Numbered from the stretch's first letter, positions 1 to 9,365 are shown. The stretch: DNA of 64,000 bases from CAVZMO01 sp963776195 (GCA_963776195.1 CAVZMO010000039.1:39939-103938); one strand, 5' to 3'. A program made the numbers and translations. Notes: generated from the letters alone by a model not told the origin.

Positions 1-655
1 CGTGTTCTTCGCTCTGAGCATGTTCTCCGCCGTGGCCGTGCTCTTCTTCCCATCCGGAAAACATGGCGATAATATGTGCCATCGGGGTGTGTCCTAATGT
101 GGCAAGATAGAAATGGACGATGATAAAGGCGCTGAAGAATATCCAGAGAAACACATGGATCATATCAGCTATCTGTACCCCTCCTGTGAGATTAACGAAC
201 GTGCCGAAGAGATGGGGGTCCCAGAGGAACAGGCCGGTTATGATCTGGACCGGTATAAGTGCCACCATAATCATGAGGTAGGACACCTGCTGCATGGGGT
301 TAAACTTGTTGTCCGGCGTCGAGTGATGGGGGTTCTCATCTCCGACCATGATGCCCCAACCATAAAATTTGGCCTGGTTCAGGGCTTTCTTTGCGTACTC
401 TATCGGGTGGTTGACAGGCGGAATATATATCTTGATCTTGAACGTGAGGAGGTAATAGAAAAGCCAGATGAAATAATTTGCCAGGAGAATGAATCCCAGC
501 CAACTGTGGATCTTAACTGCGGTCCCGAAAGAAAACAGGTGCAGAACATTGCCGAACCTGATCTGGGCGCCCGTGACGATCAGGATGATAAACCCTAACG
601 CATTTACCCAGTGCCAGATCCTTATCGGTAGCGGATGAAGATATATCTTATTCAT
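1..655 (-). CDS. Cytochrome b561-family membrane subunit (partial)
   Basis: An open frame of 218 codons begins with ATG at 655 and runs off the left edge, so the C-terminus is missing. The product has about four hydrophobic segments (residues 16-31, 50-72, 124-145, 166-186). Histidines sit in or next to them (WHW at 14-16, KIH at 48-50, IH at 166-167, VH at 180-181), as expected for haem b ligands in the Ni,Fe-hydrogenase/thiosulfate-reductase type cytochrome b561 family. A His/Glu-rich tail begins near residue 203. Its start overlaps the stop of the upstream multihaem cytochrome c gene (TAATG), so the two are translationally coupled. I infer that it is the membrane anchor passing electrons between the quinone pool and that cytochrome. 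The exact subfamily cannot be told. Confidence 0.85.
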   Translation of the reverse strand, partial: MNKIYLHPLPIRIWHWVNALGFIILIVTGAQIRFGNVLHLFSFGTAVKIHSWLGFILLANYFIWLFYYLLTFKIKIYIPPVNHPIEYAKKALNQAKFYGWGIMVGDENPHHSTPDNKFNPMQQVSYLMIMVALIPVQIITGLFLWDPHLFGTFVNLTGGVQIADMIHVFLWIFFSAFIIVHFYLATLGHTPMAHIIAMFSGWEEEHGHGGEHAQSEEH

Positions 656-2397
656 TATTTCTTACCTCCCTTTCCCATCCTTCTCAGTGCCCTGATCGGT
701 GAAGTTATGATTCTCAAGCTGATGTGCCCTATCGGTACGGCTATCCCGCCGATCAGTGCAACAATAAAGAGGATATCGAAGAGTTTAATGTTCGTGCTGC
801 CGAGGGCATAAAATTTACTTGCCGGTATTATCGAGTATACAGAGTTAAGTACATCTCTTTTCGCGTTCAGGAGTTTGGGTTTTCCTTCAGCCTTTTTGAT
901 AACGATAAAGATGTCCTTGAAGAACTCGGCATCCGGATGATGGCATTTCGCACAGTCTTTTGACGCTTCCGTCTTGCCGCCCAGCAGATGCGCTTCAGTC
1001 GCCTTTTGTACGTCCATTTTACCCATGAAGATTGCGGTTTTACCCTTCTTGAACAAGTGTGCGAACAACTCCCACATTTCCTCTGCATCGACCAGCCCGT
1101 CACCATTTAGATCAATCTTTGCCGTTAATCCATTGGAATCCGTCTCAAAGATCTCCATCAGATCTTCTTCGGACAGGGGCTCCCCTTTTTTTCTGTCGTA
1201 AAGACTGAGGTAAATCGCACGGTCTGCGCCGGGAGAATGGCATGCTGCACAGGATACGACATCAAAGTGGGCATCCGCAAAGGAAGGTAATGCAAGCGGA
1301 GGATTCGAGAGCCACTTATTATGGACCTTTCCCATGTTTTTGTGGCACTTGAGACAACCTTCCTTTATCCTGGTCGTCATCCCGGACGCAACGTCGTGTG
1401 CGCTGTGGCAGGATGAACAGGTCGGGGCTTTCTCGTCCCCTTTCTTCCATGCCTTACCGTGCATGCTCGCTTCGTATGAGGAGTTCATATCACTGTGGCA
1501 CCTATTGCAGGATTTAATCCCGATATTCCTGTCTTTCTTTACGCTGGCTGCAGAGTGATCGCCGTGGCAGTCGGTGCAGGCGGGCGCTTTTGAATTTCCG
1601 CCTTTGAGCTGATCGAGATGTACACTCACTTTATACAGTTTGTATACTTTTTCGTGGCATTTCCAGCAATTTTCGGCGGTTGCTATCGAGAAAGCCCTTC
1701 TGCTGTTGAAAGATCTCATGGGATGTTCCGTCGTCGAAAATCCCTTGTGGCAATCAGTGCATTTCAGTGTCCCATGCACGGAGTTTCTTATGAGCACTTC
1801 ATCCACGGAAACAGAGAGGGTTTCTCCGTTTTTCATTGACATGCTGAGTTTTCTGCTGTGGCAGGTCATACAATACTGATTTTCCTTCACTCCGGTCTTC
1901 TGCACGGCCGCGGCCATAATATAATGAGAACCGTGACATTCAAGACACGTACCTTTTGCGGCCAGAGAACTGTGGATCGGCAGCCTCTTTCTGAATTGCT
2001 CGGAAGTGTGGCAGACCGAACAATTCCTGGATAAATTCGCAGCATACTCCTTTTTGCTCTTTATCTTTTTAACTACGGGGTGGTTGTCCATACTAATATC
2101 CGGATGGCATCCCGAGCATCCTGTCTTGCCGTGGACGGACTTGGCGAAGTCGCTGCCGTTTATATAGAGGGATAGGGTTTCCTTATTCATAAGTTTCATC
2201 TTTAATGTTTTATCGGAGTGGCAAGCCAGACACAATTGAGTGTCGGACGAAGCGACACCTTTAGCGGCACTGACATATATGGGGAAGGTCATAAAGGCAA
2301 TCAACAAAAATATCGATAGTGATCTTTCTATTATCCATAAAACCCCCTGCAAGTTAATCAAAATTTTATGACGTAAATTTATAGCATATCTCATCAT
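655..2397 (-). CDS. 13-haem membrane-anchored c-type cytochrome with EF-hand loop
   Basis: The protein carries 13 CXXCH haem-binding motifs between residues about 59 and 489, counting from a possible TTG at 2406. An N-terminal hydrophobic segment ending in VSAAKG suggests Sec export, and a C-terminal membrane helix (about 542-566) is followed by a basic tail, so it is probably a periplasmic electron carrier anchored in the inner membrane. Between haem motifs 12 and 13 lies a canonical 12-residue EF-hand loop (DLNGDGLVDAEE, 432-443), suggesting Ca2+ binding. It is coupled to the downstream cytochrome b gene. The start is uncertain. ATG at 2397 is used, but a better-looking AGGGGG ribosome site precedes an ATG at about 2338 in another frame, so a frame error near the signal peptide is possible. 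The redox partner is unknown. Confidence 0.88.
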   Translation of the reverse strand: MMRYAINLRHKILINLQGVLWIIERSLSIFLLIAFMTFPIYVSAAKGVASSDTQLCLACHSDKTLKMKLMNKETLSLYINGSDFAKSVHGKTGCSGCHPDISMDNHPVVKKIKSKKEYAANLSRNCSVCHTSEQFRKRLPIHSSLAAKGTCLECHGSHYIMAAAVQKTGVKENQYCMTCHSRKLSMSMKNGETLSVSVDEVLIRNSVHGTLKCTDCHKGFSTTEHPMRSFNSRRAFSIATAENCWKCHEKVYKLYKVSVHLDQLKGGNSKAPACTDCHGDHSAASVKKDRNIGIKSCNRCHSDMNSSYEASMHGKAWKKGDEKAPTCSSCHSAHDVASGMTTRIKEGCLKCHKNMGKVHNKWLSNPPLALPSFADAHFDVVSCAACHSPGADRAIYLSLYDRKKGEPLSEEDLMEIFETDSNGLTAKIDLNGDGLVDAEEMWELFAHLFKKGKTAIFMGKMDVQKATEAHLLGGKTEASKDCAKCHHPDAEFFKDIFIVIKKAEGKPKLLNAKRDVLNSVYSIIPASKFYALGSTNIKLFDILFIVALIGGIAVPIGHISLRIITSPIRALRRMGKGGKK

Positions 2398-2543
2398 ATA
2401 TTGCAAGCAAGAACTATCTTTTTAGCGTGAGACAAAGGGAATATTGTCCAACATAAAATAATCGGTTATTATAGAAGGAAATATCCGGCGTATATCTTGA
2501 CGTGAAATTCAGAAATGCTCTGAAGGCATAAAGGCAACCGCGA

Positions 2544-3218
2544 TTGATACCTTATAAAGACGATAATCCCACATACGCATTCCCCTTTGTGACGATCGGG
2601 ATCATTGTATTAAATATAATTGTATTTTTGTGGGAGATCACGTCCCAATCGGGAATGAGAGAAATAACGTATGCATATGGCGCAATACCTCATTATATGC
2701 TGACCTTCGAAACAAGACAGCCTGTAAGTCCTGTCATCACCGTCTTTTCCTCGATGTTTATGCACGGCGGGTTCTTTCATCTTGCAGGCAACATGCTTTA
2801 TTTGTGGATATTCGGCAACAATATAGAAGACAGGTTGGGTCATCTTCGGTTTATTGTCTTTTATGCATTCTGCGGCATTTTTGCAGCATATGCAAACGCT
2901 GTCACAAACCCGAATTCAATAATACCCATGATAGGAGCCAGCGGTGCGATTTCCGGTGTTCTCGGTGCGTACCTGCTACTCTTCCCGAAAGCAACAGTGC
3001 ATACGTTAATTTTTTTAGGGTTTTTTATAACTACCGTGAAGATACCTGCCTTGATAGTTATCGGGTTTTGGGCTATTATACAACTCGTAAGCGGTTTATT
3101 TAGTGCCGGGCTTCATGAGGGAGGCGGGGTTGCGTGGTTTGCCCACATCGGCGGGTTCCTCATGGGTCTTGTCACCATAAAACTCTGGTTACCGAGGAGG
3201 ACGAAACAGTGGTTGTAA
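2544..3218 (+). CDS. Rhomboid-family intramembrane serine protease
   Basis: This 224-residue protein starts at TTG, giving the typical rhomboid N-terminus MIPYKDDNPT. It has about six hydrophobic segments. The catalytic serine is in GASGA (Ser133) and the catalytic histidine in AHIGG (His201). The family motif HGGFFHLAGNMLYLWIFGNN (residues 74-93) is also present. Rhomboids cleave transmembrane helices of substrate proteins within the membrane; the substrate is not predictable. The gene overlaps the start of the following zinc-ribbon/receiver gene by 10 bases, so the two are probably co-transcribed. Confidence 0.93.
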   Translation: MIPYKDDNPTYAFPFVTIGIIVLNIIVFLWEITSQSGMREITYAYGAIPHYMLTFETRQPVSPVITVFSSMFMHGGFFHLAGNMLYLWIFGNNIEDRLGHLRFIVFYAFCGIFAAYANAVTNPNSIIPMIGASGAISGVLGAYLLLFPKATVHTLIFLGFFITTVKIPALIVIGFWAIIQLVSGLFSAGLHEGGGVAWFAHIGGFLMGLVTIKLWLPRRTKQWL

Positions 3219-4090
3219 TATGTCCGAAGTGCAAAACAAAACTCAAAGTTGCCGAAGAAAAACTTACTCCCGGCGGTTCGAGGTTTAAATGCCCGAAATG
3301 CGGCGCTGTTCTTCTTGTAAAGAAACCTTTACCGGCTTCTGAAGGAACTGTTGACGGCACTAAAATTCTTGTGGCCCATTCAAATCCTGCAATCGCTGAT
3401 GAAATTATTTCGCTTCTGAAAAAGAACGGTTACCAGACAATAACGGCTTCTGACGGGATAGAGACGATGGTCAAAGCGATCAAAGAACTTCCTTCCCTTG
3501 CGATAATGGAAGTTGGCCTTCCGAAGATTTACGGGTTCGAGGTGTGCAAGAGGTTAAAATTGAGACCTGAGACAAAACGGATGAAGTTTATCCTTGTGAA
3601 CTCGGTATACGATAAAGACAGATACAGAAGAGAACCGGAGTCTTTTTATGGCGCTGAAGATTATATCGAAGAGCACCTCATCTCTGAGCTCCTTATCGAT
3701 TCGATCAATTCATTGACGGGAAAAGAGCCTGCCGGGAAAAAAGAAGAGAAGGTGGAAAAAACACCGGAGCCGTCGTTGAAAGAGACAAAAGCTCCAAAAG
3801 ATGAACCAAAGCCGCGGCCTGAGGAAAAAAGAGTTCAGCCTTCCCCGGATGAAAAAATAGAGCGGGCCAGAAGACTAGCGAGAACGATAATATCTGATAT
3901 CTATCTGTACAACACGGCAAAGGCGGATGAGGCTATCAGGAACAATACCTTCCACATTGTTTTTGCCCCGGAAATAAAGGAAGGGCTGAAGCTCTATGAA
4001 AACAGGATTTTGCGGGAAGTTCGCGCCCAGGGTGATTTCTTCAGGGAGGCCCTGACCAACTTCATAGAGAGCAAAAAGAAGATTTTATAG
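3209..4090 (+). CDS. Zinc-ribbon (MJ0042-type) plus degenerate receiver-domain protein
   Basis: The start is the GTG at 3209, eight bases after a strong GAGGAGG site (3194-3200) and overlapping the rhomboid stop; this gives 293 residues. The first 40 residues hold two CPKC pairs, a zinc ribbon of the MJ0042 type. Residues about 50-170 resemble a CheY-like receiver. However, the acidic pair normally following the first strand is replaced by HSN, and the phospho-acceptor position reads MEVGLP, with Glu where Asp is expected. The domain therefore probably cannot be phosphorylated normally and may be locked in one state. A charged, Pro/Lys/Glu-rich linker (about 172-215) leads to a helical C-terminal domain that I do not recognise. 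The function is unknown; a signalling or protein-interaction role is inferred. Confidence 0.8.
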   Translation: MVVICPKCKTKLKVAEEKLTPGGSRFKCPKCGAVLLVKKPLPASEGTVDGTKILVAHSNPAIADEIISLLKKNGYQTITASDGIETMVKAIKELPSLAIMEVGLPKIYGFEVCKRLKLRPETKRMKFILVNSVYDKDRYRREPESFYGAEDYIEEHLISELLIDSINSLTGKEPAGKKEEKVEKTPEPSLKETKAPKDEPKPRPEEKRVQPSPDEKIERARRLARTIISDIYLYNTAKADEAIRNNTFHIVFAPEIKEGLKLYENRILREVRAQGDFFREALTNFIESKKKIL

Positions 4091-4174
4091 TTCGAAAAAA
4101 TTAGGAAATAGGTATTTTTTTAAAAAAATAGCAGATAATCGAAGATTTCTACAGTTTTTTTATCCAGAAAAACC

Positions 4175-4203
4175 TTGCCTTCTTTCCCCCGTTTACTTAT
4201 TAT
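4175..4203 (+). promoter_or_regulatory. Predicted sigma-70 promoter of groESL
   Basis: TTGCCT (4175-4180) and TATTAT (4198-4203) are separated by 17 bases and stand directly upstream of the CIRCE operator. The operator therefore covers the expected transcription start. Confidence 0.65.
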
Positions 4204-4204
4204 A

Positions 4205-4231
4205 TTAGCACTCACTGACATCGAGTGCTAA
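4205..4231 (+). promoter_or_regulatory. CIRCE operator (HrcA binding site)
   Basis: TTAGCACTC, nine spacer bases and GAGTGCTAA form a perfect match to the CIRCE inverted repeat. In many bacteria HrcA binds this site and represses chaperonin genes until heat stress. It lies 40 bases upstream of groES, between the predicted promoter and the gene. hrcA itself is not in this window. Confidence 0.97.
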
Positions 4232-4271
4232 CAAAATACAAATCTTAACTAAAAGAAAGGAGAAGAGCTTT

Positions 4272-4559
4272 ATGAAGTTTAAACCATTAAGAGACAGGGT
4301 GTTCGTTAAGTTTTCTGCAGAGGAGGAGAAGACAGCAGGAGGTCTTTATATCCCTGATGCGGCAAAGGAGAAACCTCAGAGAGGTACTGTAATTGCAGTA
4401 GGCCCGGGAAAGGTTACGGATGACGGAAAACGGCAGCCCATGGACGTTAAGGTAGGAGATACGATTTTGTTCGATAAGTATTCGGGATCAAAGATCAGGA
4501 TCGACGATGAGGATTACCTCATCATAAGGGAAGAAGATATCTTAGGAATTGTTGAATAA
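4272..4559 (+). CDS. groES: Co-chaperonin GroES
   Basis: This 95-residue protein has the usual GroES length. It begins MKFKPLRDRVFVKF and carries the mobile-loop region (EEKTAGGLYIPDAAKEKP) that contacts GroEL. It caps the GroEL chamber during ATP-driven folding in the cytoplasm. A good ribosome site (AAAGGAGAAG) precedes the ATG. It is the first gene of the CIRCE-controlled groES-groEL operon, 37 bases before groEL. Confidence 0.97.
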   Translation: MKFKPLRDRVFVKFSAEEEKTAGGLYIPDAAKEKPQRGTVIAVGPGKVTDDGKRQPMDVKVGDTILFDKYSGSKIRIDDEDYLIIREEDILGIVE

Positions 4560-4596
4560 AAATATTACACTCAAAAAATAAAAGGAGGATCAATTA

Positions 4597-6231
4597 ATGG
4601 CTAAACAGCTTATTTTTGATGATGCAGCAAGAAGCGCTATACTCAAAGGAGTAAGCATGCTGACCGATGCAGTCAAGGCAACATTAGGTCCAAAGGGAAG
4701 AAATGCGATACTTGATAAAAAATACGGCGCGCCTACGATAACAAAAGACGGCGTCACCGTCGCAAAAGAGATCGAGTTGAAAGACCCCTGGGAAAATATG
4801 GGTGCCCAGCTTGTCAAAGAGGTTGCATCGAAAACATCCGATACCGCCGGTGACGGCACGACCACAGCCACGGTACTTGCCCATGCGATTTACAGGGAAG
4901 GGATGAAGAACGTTGTTGCAGGCGCAAACCCGATGGAGATCAAGAGGGGAATCGAGAAAGCGGTAGAAGTGGTAATCGAAGAACTCAAGAAACTCAGCAA
5001 GCCGGTCCAGGACAAGAAAGAGATAGCGCAGGTCGGCACAATCTCTGCAAATAACGACTCATCAATCGGTGAATTGATCGCAGAGGCCATGGACAAGGTC
5101 GGCAAAGACGGTGTCATTACCGTTGAAGAGGCAAAGAGCATGGCGACAACCCTCGATGTTGTTGAAGGTATGCAGTTCGACAGAGGGTACATATCACCGT
5201 ATTTCATAACCGACCCTGAAAGGATGGAATGCATACTCGATGATGCCTTTATTCTTATCCATGAGAAGAAGATATCAAGCATGAAAGACCTTCTCCCCAT
5301 CCTCGAGCAGACCGCAAAGATGGGAAAACCGTTAATGATCCTTGCGGAAGAGGTTGAGGGAGAGGCACTTCGCAACACTCGTTGTGAACAAGCTCCGCGG
5401 GACAATTCAGGTGTGCTGCGGTGAAGGCGCCGGGCTTTGGCGAAAGACGCAAGGCAATGCTCGAGGATATCGCTGTCCTTACAGGCGGCACGATGATATC
5501 GGAAGATCTCGGGATAAAGCTTGAAAATATAAAGATATCGGACCTCGGAAGGGCAAAGAAGATTAACTGTCGATAAGGAAAATACAACGATCGTTGAAGG
5601 CGCGGGAGACCCGCAGAAGATCCAGGGAAGGGTCAAACAGATAAAGACACAGATAGACGAGACGACATCCGACTATGACAAGGAAAAACTCCAGGAGAGG
5701 CTCGCGAAACTCGTCGGCGGTGTTGCGGTGATCAACGTAGGTGCGGCAACCGAGACGGAGATGAAGGAGAAAAAGGCGCGGGTCGAGGATGCCCTCAATG
5801 CTACAAGGGCGGCCGTTGAAGAAGGGATCATACCCGGTGGAGGAGTTGCTCTGCTGAGATCCATCTCTGCCCTCAAGACCCTGAAACTCGAAGGCGACAA
5901 GCAGATAGGCGTTGAGATAGTAAAAAGGTCGCTCGAAGAGCCGATCAGGCAGATCGTGAACAATGCAGGGCTCGAGGGATCGGTCATAGTCGAAAAGGTA
6001 AAGCATGCCAAAGAAGTCAATTACGGGCTTCGATGCGGATAAAGAAGAGTACGTCGACATGATAAAGGCAGGCATCATCGACCCGACAAAGGTAACACGA
6101 TATGCGCTGCAGAACGCGGCATCGGTAGCGGCGCTCATGCTGACCACTCGGTGATGATCACGGACATTCCGGAAGAAAAGTCTGAAATGCCCGCAATGCC
6201 TCCCGGCGGCGGAATGGGCGGAATGTACTAA
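4597..6231 (+). CDS. groEL: Chaperonin GroEL (interrupted by single-base indels)
   Basis: The translation matches GroEL from the ATG at 4597 (ribosome site AAAGGAGG) to the GGM-rich C-terminus ending at 6231. Reading it through requires removing one extra base at each of 5371, 5420/5421, 5565/5566 and 6028, and restoring one lost base near 6149; the repaired protein has about 543 residues. Family landmarks include the ATP-site GDGTTTA region (near residues 86-92), GIIPGGG and a Gly-Met tail. GroEL folds non-native proteins with GroES and ATP. Five separate indels in an essential gene, with conserved sequence on both sides of each, point to sequence errors rather than a pseudogene. I see no second copy in the window. 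Confidence 0.93.
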
Positions 6232-6271
6232 AACAATGCGTAGTCGTTAGAAGTTAGACGGCTTAAACTAT

Positions 6272-6310
6272 AGGGGGGTAATCTTTTACCAATCGGTAGG
6301 AGTTACCCCT
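6272..6310 (+). terminator. Possible hairpin terminator after groEL
   Basis: AGGGGGGTAA (6272-6281) can pair with TTACCCCT (6303-6310), and an inner TACC/GGTA stem lies between them. The position, 40 bases after groEL, suits a transcription terminator. The following tract is only weakly T-rich, so the call is tentative. Confidence 0.4.
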
Positions 6311-6345
6311 CATTCTTTGTCGATACGTAGCTCAAATGGTTCGCC

Positions 6346-6408
6346 TGTCGTGGTGAGCCTGTCGAACCATGATAGCTACATGACCCTTCGACAAGCTCAG
6401 GGCGACAC
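6346..6408. repeat. Intergenic inverted repeat, family A copy 1
   Basis: The left arm TGTCGTGGTGAGCCTGTCGA and the right arm TTCGACAAGCTCAGGGCGACA (one base longer than written here at its inner end) are near-perfect reverse complements around a 20-base centre. Similar elements occur at 28828-28900 and 59089-59161. All are non-coding and extragenic. Confidence 0.8.
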
Positions 6409-6487
6409 GATATCTAAAGCAGTTTATACTCTTATCGCAGGCAGGGAATCATTTGACTATAAATATTAATTCTGTCATCCTAAGGTA

Positions 6488-7553
6488 ATGAAAAAAAATA
6501 TCTTTTTTGCAGTGGTCGGAGTTATCCTGTCCTGCTTTGTCTATGTGGCAGTCCAGCTTCTGTTGCCGCTTCCTGTCGGCAATAAGAATATTGAGGTCCG
6601 GATACCAAAGGGCAGTACCTTCAGGCAGGCGGTCGAAATATTTTCTAAAGAAGACCCTGATCCGTGACAAAAACCTTTTTCTCTTCGTCGGCAGGATAAG
6701 CCGCATCGACAGGAAGATCAGGGCCGGCTATTATTCTATTTATAAGACGATGAACTCCCTTGACCTCTTAAAGATATTGAGAAGGGGACAGATTATCGAA
6801 TATGAGGTGACCGTTATCGAGGGTGACTCGCTGAGGGAGGTTGCAGAAAAGTTGGCGGAAAAAGGCATCGCCACGGAACAGGATTTCATGAAACTTTTTT
6901 CCGGGAAGGATTTCTTATCTTCATATAATATTGATGCTCCTTCTTTTGAAGGATATCTTTTCCCTGAAACCTATAAGATCCCGAAGGGTATGGACCCTGA
7001 AGAAGCGATAGGGATGATGATAAACAAGATGAGAGAAAAATTCTCCGAGAAATTAACAGCGCGGGCCATGGAGATCGGACTCTCCGAAAGGGAGGTTTTG
7101 ACCCTTGCTTCTATTATCGAGAAAGAGGCGGTGACGGACGATGAGAGGCCTTTGATTTCTGCGGTATACCATAACAGGCTGAAGAAAAAGATGCTCCTCC
7201 AGGCAGACCCTACAGCTATTTACGGGATAAAAAGCTCCAAAGAAAAAATAACTTCCGAGGATCTGAAACGGAAAACGCCGTATAATACTTATACGATTAA
7301 GGGTCTTCCTCCCGGTCCCATCGCATCCCCGGGCATAAAATCGATTACTGCGGCGCTTTATCCGGCAAACGTGCCCTATATATATTTTGTGTCCAACAAC
7401 GACGGGACACACCATTTTTCTGTTTCGGCAGAAGAACACCAGACGGCTGTCAGGGTCTATAGGGAGAAGAAAAAGATGGAGACAGAGATGAAGACGGAAT
7501 CGGGGAAATCAAATAGACACAAGGAAGGCGGGGAGAAGAATGGAGGCCCATAA
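6488..7553 (+). CDS. mltG: Endolytic murein transglycosylase MltG (one frameshift)
   Basis: The gene starts at ATG 6488 with a membrane helix (residues about 4-26). The frame breaks in a CCC run at 6655-6657; dropping one C restores the sequence KEDLIRDKNL and a protein of about 354 residues. The YceG/MltG fold is recognised by ASIIEKEA, which holds the catalytic glutamate, by LLQADPTAIYGI and by GLPPGPIASPG. MltG cuts nascent glycan strands at the periplasmic face of the inner membrane and helps set peptidoglycan strand length. It overlaps ispG by 14 bases. The frameshift is probably a sequence error. Confidence 0.88.
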
Positions 7554-8604
7554 AAAGACGAGGACAATTTACGTCCGGAACGTGCCTGTTGGCGGGGGGC
7601 ATCCGGTCGTCGTACAGTCGATGACAAAGACGGACACGGCAGATATAAGGTCCACGGTCAAACAGATTAAGTCCCTCGAATCCTGTGGTTGTGAAATTAT
7701 AAGGCTTGCCGTTCCTGATATGGATGCGGCAAAGGCATTGGGCAAGATAAAAAAGCTGATAACTATTCCTATGATCGCTGATATTCATTTTGACTGGAGG
7801 CTTGCGCTTGAGGCGATAAAACAGGGCGTCGATGGACTGAGAATAAATCCCGGGAACATAGGAGCGAAATGGAAGATAAAGGAGGTCATTACCGCAGCTC
7901 AGGACAGAGGAATTCCCATAAGAATAGGGGTAAATGCAGGATCGCTTGAGAAAGAACTGCTTCGGAAATACGGACATACTGCACCTGAGGCGCTGGTCGA
8001 GAGCGCGGCAAGGCATATCCGCATGCTCGAAGAATTCAGTTTCAGCAATATCAAAGTATCTCTGAAGGCATCGGACGTCCTTAAAACCATCGAGGCATAC
8101 AGATTATTCTCTGAACGATATGATTATCCTCTCCACATAGGGATATCGGAAGCCGGTCCTCCTTCGGTAGGGATAATAAAAAGCTCGGTCGGACTCGGCA
8201 TATTGCTTTCTGAAGGCATAGGAGATACGATAAGAGTATCCCTGACGGCAGACCCAAGGGAAGAAGTTAGGGTTGCCTATGCGATACTCGGCTCTCTCGG
8301 ACTCAGACAAAGGGGCGTCAATATCATATCCTGTCCCACATGCGGCAGGTGCAAAATCGATTTGAGGAGTCTTGTAACAAAAGTTGAAAAAAGAGTGAAG
8401 AAGATTCAAAGTCCGATGACTATTGCGGTCATGGGATGTATGGTAAACGGCCCCGGAGAGGCGAGAGATGCGGACTTTGGAATGGCGGGCGGAAAAGGGA
8501 GGGGGATATTGTTTAGAAAAGGGGAAATCATAAAGAGGGTCAGGGAAGAGGAACTTCTTGATGCGCTCCTTGAAGAGATCGGGAAAGGGGGGGAGGTATG
8601 GTAA
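7540..8604 (+). CDS. ispG: 4-hydroxy-3-methylbut-2-enyl-diphosphate synthase IspG
   Basis: This 354-residue protein has the N-terminal TIM-barrel domain (GGGHPVVVQSMTKTDTAD) and the C-terminal [4Fe-4S] domain. The cluster ligands are visible: Cys265 and Cys268 in CPTCGRC, Cys300 in GCMVNGPGE and the Glu at 307. The enzyme converts 2-C-methyl-D-erythritol 2,4-cyclodiphosphate to HMBPP in the MEP isoprenoid pathway, using reduced ferredoxin or flavodoxin. The start is preceded by a GGCGGGGAG ribosome site inside the end of mltG, implying coupled translation. The short form lacks the extra domain seen in plants and Chlamydia. Confidence 0.96.
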   Translation: MEAHKKTRTIYVRNVPVGGGHPVVVQSMTKTDTADIRSTVKQIKSLESCGCEIIRLAVPDMDAAKALGKIKKLITIPMIADIHFDWRLALEAIKQGVDGLRINPGNIGAKWKIKEVITAAQDRGIPIRIGVNAGSLEKELLRKYGHTAPEALVESAARHIRMLEEFSFSNIKVSLKASDVLKTIEAYRLFSERYDYPLHIGISEAGPPSVGIIKSSVGLGILLSEGIGDTIRVSLTADPREEVRVAYAILGSLGLRQRGVNIISCPTCGRCKIDLRSLVTKVEKRVKKIQSPMTIAVMGCMVNGPGEARDADFGMAGGKGRGILFRKGEIIKRVREEELLDALLEEIGKGGEVW

Positions 8605-9197
8605 ACAAAAATTCTCTCTGCGGTTTCCTCGCACTAATGTCCTTAGTGATCATGAACGCATGTGCGACGACAGCTCTGACCTCCGTGTGGAAAGACAGCG
8701 GTTACCAGGGAGGTCCTATTAAGAAAATCCTTATCATCGGAGTTTTCAAGGAGCAAAATGTCAAAAGATATTTTGAAGATGAATTCGCACGACAGCTGAA
8801 AGCCAGGGGAATAGATGCAATCCCGGGTTATACCGTTTTCCCTGAGGAAGATATTTTGGATAAGGAGATGGTGACGGCAAAAATTAAGGAACTGAAAATG
8901 GATTCGGTGCTCGTGACAAGAGTAGTCGATGTAAGGGATGCCAGCGGATATGAGACATATCCCACCCACGTCGACCCGGGTGGCGGTTTTTATGACTATT
9001 ATGTCCTTTGCTGTCAGACCACTGTGACACTGGGATATGTCGTTGTGTTGGAGACGAGGATCTTTGGGGAGAAATATGATAAATTGATATGGTCTGCATT
9101 ATCCGAGACAAGTCTCCAGCGCTCCAGAGAATATACTATGCAGTCCTTTATTCGGACCGCTGTTGACGATTTACACGATAAGCGTTTGATCCCATAA
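8598..9197 (+). CDS. Predicted lipoprotein of unknown function
   Basis: This 199-residue protein has a signal peptide ending in the lipobox-like IMNAC, so Cys22 is probably lipidated. The rest reads as an alpha/beta domain (KKILIIGVFKEQNVKRYFED, then MDSVLVTRVVDVRD), resembling the DUF4136-like lipoproteins found in many Gram-negative bacteria. The gene overlaps the 3' end of ispG by 7 bases and is probably the last gene of the mltG-ispG unit. No function is assigned. Confidence 0.72.
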   Translation: MVNKNSLCGFLALMSLVIMNACATTALTSVWKDSGYQGGPIKKILIIGVFKEQNVKRYFEDEFARQLKARGIDAIPGYTVFPEEDILDKEMVTAKIKELKMDSVLVTRVVDVRDASGYETYPTHVDPGGGFYDYYVLCCQTTVTLGYVVVLETRIFGEKYDKLIWSALSETSLQRSREYTMQSFIRTAVDDLHDKRLIP

Positions 9198-9365
9198 TCA
9201 GACTCTGTTTATACAGTAGTCATGGATAGCAATGATTGCGAATCCGCAAATGATCAAGCTCATCTCACCGCTGAAAAGAGGGGTTCAATTTACAAAACCG
9301 GAACCGCATCAGAATGCTTTGCCGAGTGGGTATCAAGTCTTTTAATGCAGGGAACTTTGACCGCT

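Noticed and set aside
113..598. Plus-strand frame of 161 codons
   Set aside because: It is the shadow of the cytochrome b gene on the minus strand, which has membrane helices and haem-ligand histidines; the plus-strand product has no recognisable features.
4597..6231. Programmed frameshifting in groEL or ileS
   Set aside because: There are five and four separate shift sites with no slippery heptamers or stimulatory structures seen, and repair restores conserved sequence exactly; sequence error is simpler.
6346..6408. CRISPR-like repeat
   Set aside because: The copies are 20-30 kb apart, single, palindromic over their whole length and without spacers.
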